The notes under the pieces: generated by a model | The model's database searches: none | Told to the model about the DNA's origin: nothing | Seen by the model: the letters and a program-made list of their open reading frames with translations, nothing else | DNA from: Morella rubra | Lineage: Eukaryota > Streptophyta > Magnoliopsida > Fagales > Myricaceae | Direction of reading: 5' to 3' | Assembly: GCA_003952965.2 (NCBI GenBank) | Contig: RXIC02000101.1 | Span: forward strand, 52,201-116,200 | DNA: 64,000 nt | Position numbers and translations under genes: made by a program | Part shown: positions 59,606 through 64,000 of the stretch, one piece after another | How the letters are laid out: every line of letters starts with the position of its first letter | How positions within the stretch are numbered: position 1 is the stretch's first letter

Positions 59606-61281
59606 TCCCCTGCTTTCGCGTTGGAATCTCCAATCCACAGACACTTACTGACAGAAGGATCAGAAAATCCGCCATAACTTTAAATGTTATGGAGATAGGA
59701 CAAAGGTGGTTGCATGCTATGCGTTCTCAGTTTGTATGGTGGAGAAACAAGATAAGAAGTCCACCGCATCACTCTTTCTTATTTGTGTCGACGTTCTTTA
59801 GTCTGGGCTTTTGTACGCTCCCTCCCTAGAAAGGCTGCCCGAGCAGCGAAGCTCGCCCAAGTTGCAGTTCACAATACCTCGATCAACAAAAAGTATTTAG
59901 TAAGATAATAAAAAAAAAAACAGAAAAATAAAATTGTGTCAGTTGCTTTGTCACTATTGCTCATGACTCAATTAGATTAATTCATTTTTTTTTTAATCCA
60001 AGCGTGTCACTGGAATTAAAAATACTTTTTGTTTTCTAAACACATAATTGAAAATGCTGGATTTTCACTCTTTAAAACAACGTGTATATGAATTCAAATA
60101 TTATTCTCTGCTAGTCAATCCTTAATTTAAGTTTATTGATACTCGAACTATTTGTATCTGTTCTAGTGTCAATTCGTCCAGACCTTGATCTAATGTTGTT
60201 GACTAAGAACTTAGATTTTGTCTCATAAAATATAATTCATTTTATGTTCTCTAGAACTTTTTCATCCAAGTTATTAATTTATGTCTTCATTTCTTTGTTA
60301 GTTTTGATTAAGCATAGTAAAAAGTTACTTGGAGGGCAATGGATTTGCACTAATTCTTCATAATTTGCACGTTGGAATTTCTAAATTGGGTTTAAGGCTT
60401 ATCCGAGTTCATTATATGAAACTGCCGTAGATTTCTTTCAAGGAAAAAAAAAAAAAAATTGAAGTGTCTAGATTCAATGGATTTGAAAGGGGTCATGTGG
60501 TTTAACATTTTGAATTACAAATTAATGATTTTGGTATATTTCTTTTCGAATAAAAGGAAATATCGATTTGAATATATCGGACTATCTGATTTTAAAGTAC
60601 TGTATTCCTAGAATTATGCGAATCTTATTATATAGTTTTTAATTTAAATTATGAAAACTACTGATGGTTTTTTTTTTAATGATAAAAACGTTTACCATCT
60701 TCATGAAAATACTTGTAAATTTTTAAGAAATTTTAGATGTATATATTTTCTTGACAACTATAAAATTCACCGTAATAAAAAAAAGGCGAGAATCCACTGG
60801 TACATGTTCTTCCTTTTTTCTCCTTTCTCCGGACCAGAATCCGCTGATCCTTTGGAAGTGCATTGATTTTGTTCGACAGAGCAAAACAAGAAGTGTTATG
60901 CCGTCGACCGGAAGCAGAAGAGCAGTTTTGGTCTTCTAACTTCTAAGGCTTAAATTCAGCAGACTTCCCTGTCCCCTTCCTAGCCCAGGATTTACCAAGC
61001 TGTTGCAGGCACAGCTTGGGGAGCCCTGGAGGAACCACTTGTAGATAAATACTCCCACTTCTGTCGTCTCTCGTTCTCTCTGTGTCTCTGCTTCATTCGC
61101 TGTTGGTTTTATACTTGAATCTTACCGAAATTTCCGGGGACATTTGGGTTAAAAAGTTTCGGATTTATTTTATGTATAGTTATCGTCCCGTCGACTAGGA
61201 ATTGGGAATTGTTGGACGCAGTTGGACAAAAATCCCATAAAACGGAAATTCAGAGTACTTGGCGGTCATCTAGAAGAAGGA
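59606..61281. promoter_or_regulatory. Divergent intergenic region between ABCB25 and NdhN (right copy)
   Basis: Mirror of 56811-58481, nearly identical. A homopolymer difference is visible near 60442-60458 (A-run followed by TTGAAG, against the longer T-run at 57629-57648). Confidence 0.55.
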
Positions 61282-64000
61282 ATGTTTGCTGCTGCGGCTG
61301 CATCGACAAGGAGCCGCGTGCTTCTCCACCAGTGCAAGATTCTGTCTCCGAGTTCTAGCGCCACAGCTGCCACTCTTTCCGGCTCTTACCGTCATCCTAC
61401 TACTACTCTTCTTATTCGTAATTCAACCAACATTCATAATTGCAACTGGGATATCAGAAGAACTTATGTCAAGGCCTTCCTTTCTGATTCCCCTTCTTTT
61501 TCTTCATCACATGGCAGAGCTGCAAGACCTTACCCTCAACATCTTGTTAGTCTTCATCTTAAAGCTCTAGTTCTTTCATCTCAAGCATACTTTTGGTCAT
61601 CCTCAATTTGTTAATCACTCAGTTGTATATTCAATTTATTTGTCAAACAGAGTTCCATGCTGAATGGGCGCCTTTTGTTCTCAACCTCACCCTCCAAAAG
61701 GAATACTACTGATACCAATAAGAACGATGCAGCAGCAGTCCAAAAGACTGAAAAATCGAAGGCTTCGACCGAGAACCAGGTCGCGGACATCAAAATCCTC
61801 CGTACTCTTGCCGGTTACTTATGGATGAAAGATAACCCAGAATTCCGTCTCAGGGTCCTCACTGCCTTGGCTTTTCTCGTTGGCGCTAAGGTAGGCAATC
61901 ATCTCTAGGTAGTACTGCTCAAACCCCGTTCCCTTCTGTTCTTACTGGTCAAGTTTTCTTGTCTTCGTTTTGTTTTGTGTTTTTTCCAGGTTTTGAACGT
62001 TCAGGTGCCGTTCCTCTTCAAGCTTGCTGTTGATTGGCTAACAACTGCTACTGGCAATGTTTTTACTCCCCCCAATTCAACCGCTTTAGCTCTTTTCGCC
62101 ACCCCAGCGGCTGTTTTGATTGGATATGGGATTGCACGCTCGTGTGCTTCTGCTTTCAACGGTACTGCCACATGATGTAATTGCTGATTCTTCTGTCTTC
62201 ATCTTGCAGATAGATTTCTGTTTCATTCTTTAACCATTTATGCATGCCTACTCCTAATGCTATGTTTTTCTGCTTCAATCGTTTATATAAATATCTTTTG
62301 CAATATCTTCGGTGATTTTCTTGGTTTTTTCTCATTATCCGTGATGCAACTCTCTTGTGGCAGAGCTGCGGAATGCCGTGTTCTCTAAGGTGGCTCTGCG
62401 AACAATTCGATCAGTATCTAGGAAGGTATGTCACTACCAAATCCTTTTCCCTGTGTTTCATTATGATATATAACATCTTTGCTTTATGCGTGTCCACCAT
62501 TTTTCTTACATGATTTCGTGTTTGTTTTTGCGGACGGGGGATTTCACGTTTGCTACTTGAGATTCTTATGTAATGCTAGTATTGACATGCCGTATGTATT
62601 CATACCTCTCTTCGTGCAGGTGTTTTCACATTTACTTGACCTTGACCTTCAATATCACCTTAGGTATTGCATCTGAAATTTTGTCAATTTCTTCTTTTCT
62701 GTAATTGTTTAGTTTAGCTGTAGCAGTGAAGCACTACCCTCCTCAGTTAAGGGCACGTGGGTTCTCAATTTTTGTCTCTTTCCCAATGAACTAATAGGTC
62801 CATTGTCAATTACATCAATCCATTTCGAGCAGTTAAGTTACATATTTTCTTTTTGCTCATTGGCTACTGTATCTACAGTCGAGAAACAGGTGCATTACAT
62901 AGAATCATTGATCGTGGTAGCCGTGCAATAAATTTCATTCTTTCGTCTATGGTGTTCAATATTGTACCCACCATCTTAGAGGTAAGTGGATGTAGATTTG
63001 TTGTTCTTTAGCTACATGACATTTACACATGATACGTTTTCAGATTGGGCTACTCGGTGGTCATTTTCTTGGTTATCATCTTATTACATGATCATCCTAG
63101 TTGCCACCTCTTTCTCCCTGAACCATTTCTACAGATTTAACATGTATCCTTCCAGATATCTATGGTATCAGGTATACTGGCATACAAGTTTGGAGCACCT
63201 TTTGCATGGATTACTTCGATTTCAGTTGCTGCGTATGTCATTTTTACATTCAGCGTGACACAGGTATCATTTCTACAGCCATGTCTTTGCCAATAATATG
63301 TGCATAGAGTATCTAGAAATGGACCTAGTAGGCATTTTGTTCCCTATCTCTTGTTAATCATGTAATAACTGCCTTCATAACATAGCTAGCATTTTGGTAG
63401 ATGGTACATTGCCAGAGTACTTGAACCCTTTCAATGTCCACAAGCATATGTGCAACTGACTCCTGATAGTCCTACAAGCTTGCATCATTCAAAAACTTTT
63501 GTCACAGGTTTCTTTTCCTTTTTTTTTTTTTTTTTTCCCCCCAAACGCTGGGTGGGGGCTTTGGAGTTTGAAACGGCATTCCCTGTGTTTCTCAAGGATT
63601 TGAAATTTTGGGGCTTACTATTTTCGGTAAAGGGTTTCCTTATCTTTGCCAGTGGAGGACTAAGTTCAGAAAGGCCATGAATAAAGCTGATAATGATGCA
63701 AGTACAAGGGCAATTGATTCACTTATTAATTATGAGGTAAGGCTCTGATCTGCTTTGTATGCCTGTTTTCCTCCTTTTGTATTCGCTGTTGCCTTCTTTT
63801 CTTCCATTCTAGCCATTTTTTTCTGGTGTGTTTTGACCTCTTGCTGTGTTCTTTTATGTTTTGCAGACCGTCAAATATTTTAATAACGAAGCCTTTGAAG
63901 TTCATAAATATGATGAGTACTTAAAGAGTAAGTTGACTTGCTGTCGTGGTAGTTTTTACTTTGATTTGTAACCATCAATCCAATTGTATTGTATATAAAG
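61282..64000 (+). CDS. ABCB25: Mitochondrial ABC transporter ABCB25/ATM3 type, 5' half (right copy, partial at window end)
   Basis: Inverted second copy of the transporter, nine exons before the window ends: 61282-61545, 61651-61890, 61990-62161, 62364-62425, 62620-62663, 62879-62981, 63156-63263, 63653-63736, 63867-63927. All phases are consistent. It encodes the mitochondrial presequence (starting [12 protein letters not shown]) and the first part of the transmembrane domain ([63 protein letters not shown]). Exons 7 and 9, broken in the left copy, are intact here: [13 protein letters not shown] and [18 protein letters not shown] fit the family. The ATP-binding domain would lie beyond the window. 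If only one copy is real, this version represents the better gene sequence. Confidence 0.9.

Larger units (their letters stand above)
59108..64000 (-). repeat. Right arm of the large palindrome (runs off the window)
   Basis: Inverse copy of 54105-58962. The innermost part (59108-59293) is an indel-rich version of left 58803-58962, 186 against 160 bp. From 59294 outwards the match is near-perfect, then scattered small indels appear from about 63.0 kb. The arm continues past the window end. Confidence 0.97.

Noticed and set aside
58412..59829. Counting the many mirrored frames around the palindrome centre as distinct genes
   Set aside because: They are the same few frames read on both arms and in alternative phases; only NdhN exon 1 shows family conservation.
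1..64000. CRISPR arrays, prokaryotic operons, phage or virus genes, rRNA clusters
   Set aside because: None seen. The direct repeats present are transposon ends, tandem duplications or microsatellites. A full tRNA scan (for example tRNAscan-SE) was not possible by eye.

Overview
This is nuclear DNA of a flowering plant, almost certainly a eudicot. The genes have many small exons, AT-rich introns and intergenic space full of small transposons, and the families are plant-typical (STAR/KH RNA-binding protein, DUF1191, MIR319, NDH subunit N, ABCB25/ATM3). There are no operons, phage genes, rRNA genes or CRISPR arrays. I rebuilt exon structures by hand from splice sites, reading phase and family conservation.

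Layout. (1) 231-3881 (-): a 7-exon STAR/KH protein with a probable GC-AG first intron. (2) 4240-5122: a non-autonomous hAT element with a perfect 8-bp target duplication. (3) 9098-10075 (-): a single-exon DUF1191 membrane protein. (4) 12718-16452 (+): an 8-exon multi-pass membrane RING-type E3 ligase with a MITE in its last intron. (5) 17163-20619 (-): a 6-exon coiled-coil protein of unknown function. (6) 20.6-32.3 kb: a gene-poor repeat region with a 394-bp fold-back element flanked by 9-bp target duplications. (7) 32.3-about 37 kb (+): a MIR319 locus with TATA box, long leader and the precursor hairpin at 34.46-34.69 kb. (8) 38723-43239 (-): a 9-exon bromodomain protein. (9) 45849-56810 (-): a 20-exon mitochondrial ABC transporter of the ABCB25/ATM3 type, with a complete TRIM retrotransposon and a Tourist-like MITE in its introns. 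(10) 58482-58904 (+): the first coding exon of chloroplast NDH subunit N, divergent from the transporter. (11) From about 59.1 kb to the window end, the sequence 54.1-58.96 kb is repeated in inverted orientation, giving a second 5' half of the transporter (+) and a second NdhN first exon (-).

The outstanding feature is this palindrome: arms of at least 4.86 kb around a spacer of about 145 bp. The arms are nearly identical in the middle. Indels concentrate at the inner edge and in the left arm's outer edge, running on into left-copy transporter exons. Where both copies can be compared, the right transporter copy is intact and the left is frameshifted. The five other protein-coding genes keep perfect frames across all exons. 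The palindrome is therefore either a recent inverted duplication with a decaying copy or an assembly artefact with unpolished sequence; the indel pattern leans towards the artefact, and read-level data would settle it.

The genes are independent units: RNA binding (KH), ubiquitination (RING), chromatin reading (bromodomain), post-transcriptional control of TCP factors (miR319), mitochondrial export for cytosolic Fe-S assembly (ABCB25) and chloroplast cyclic electron flow (NdhN).
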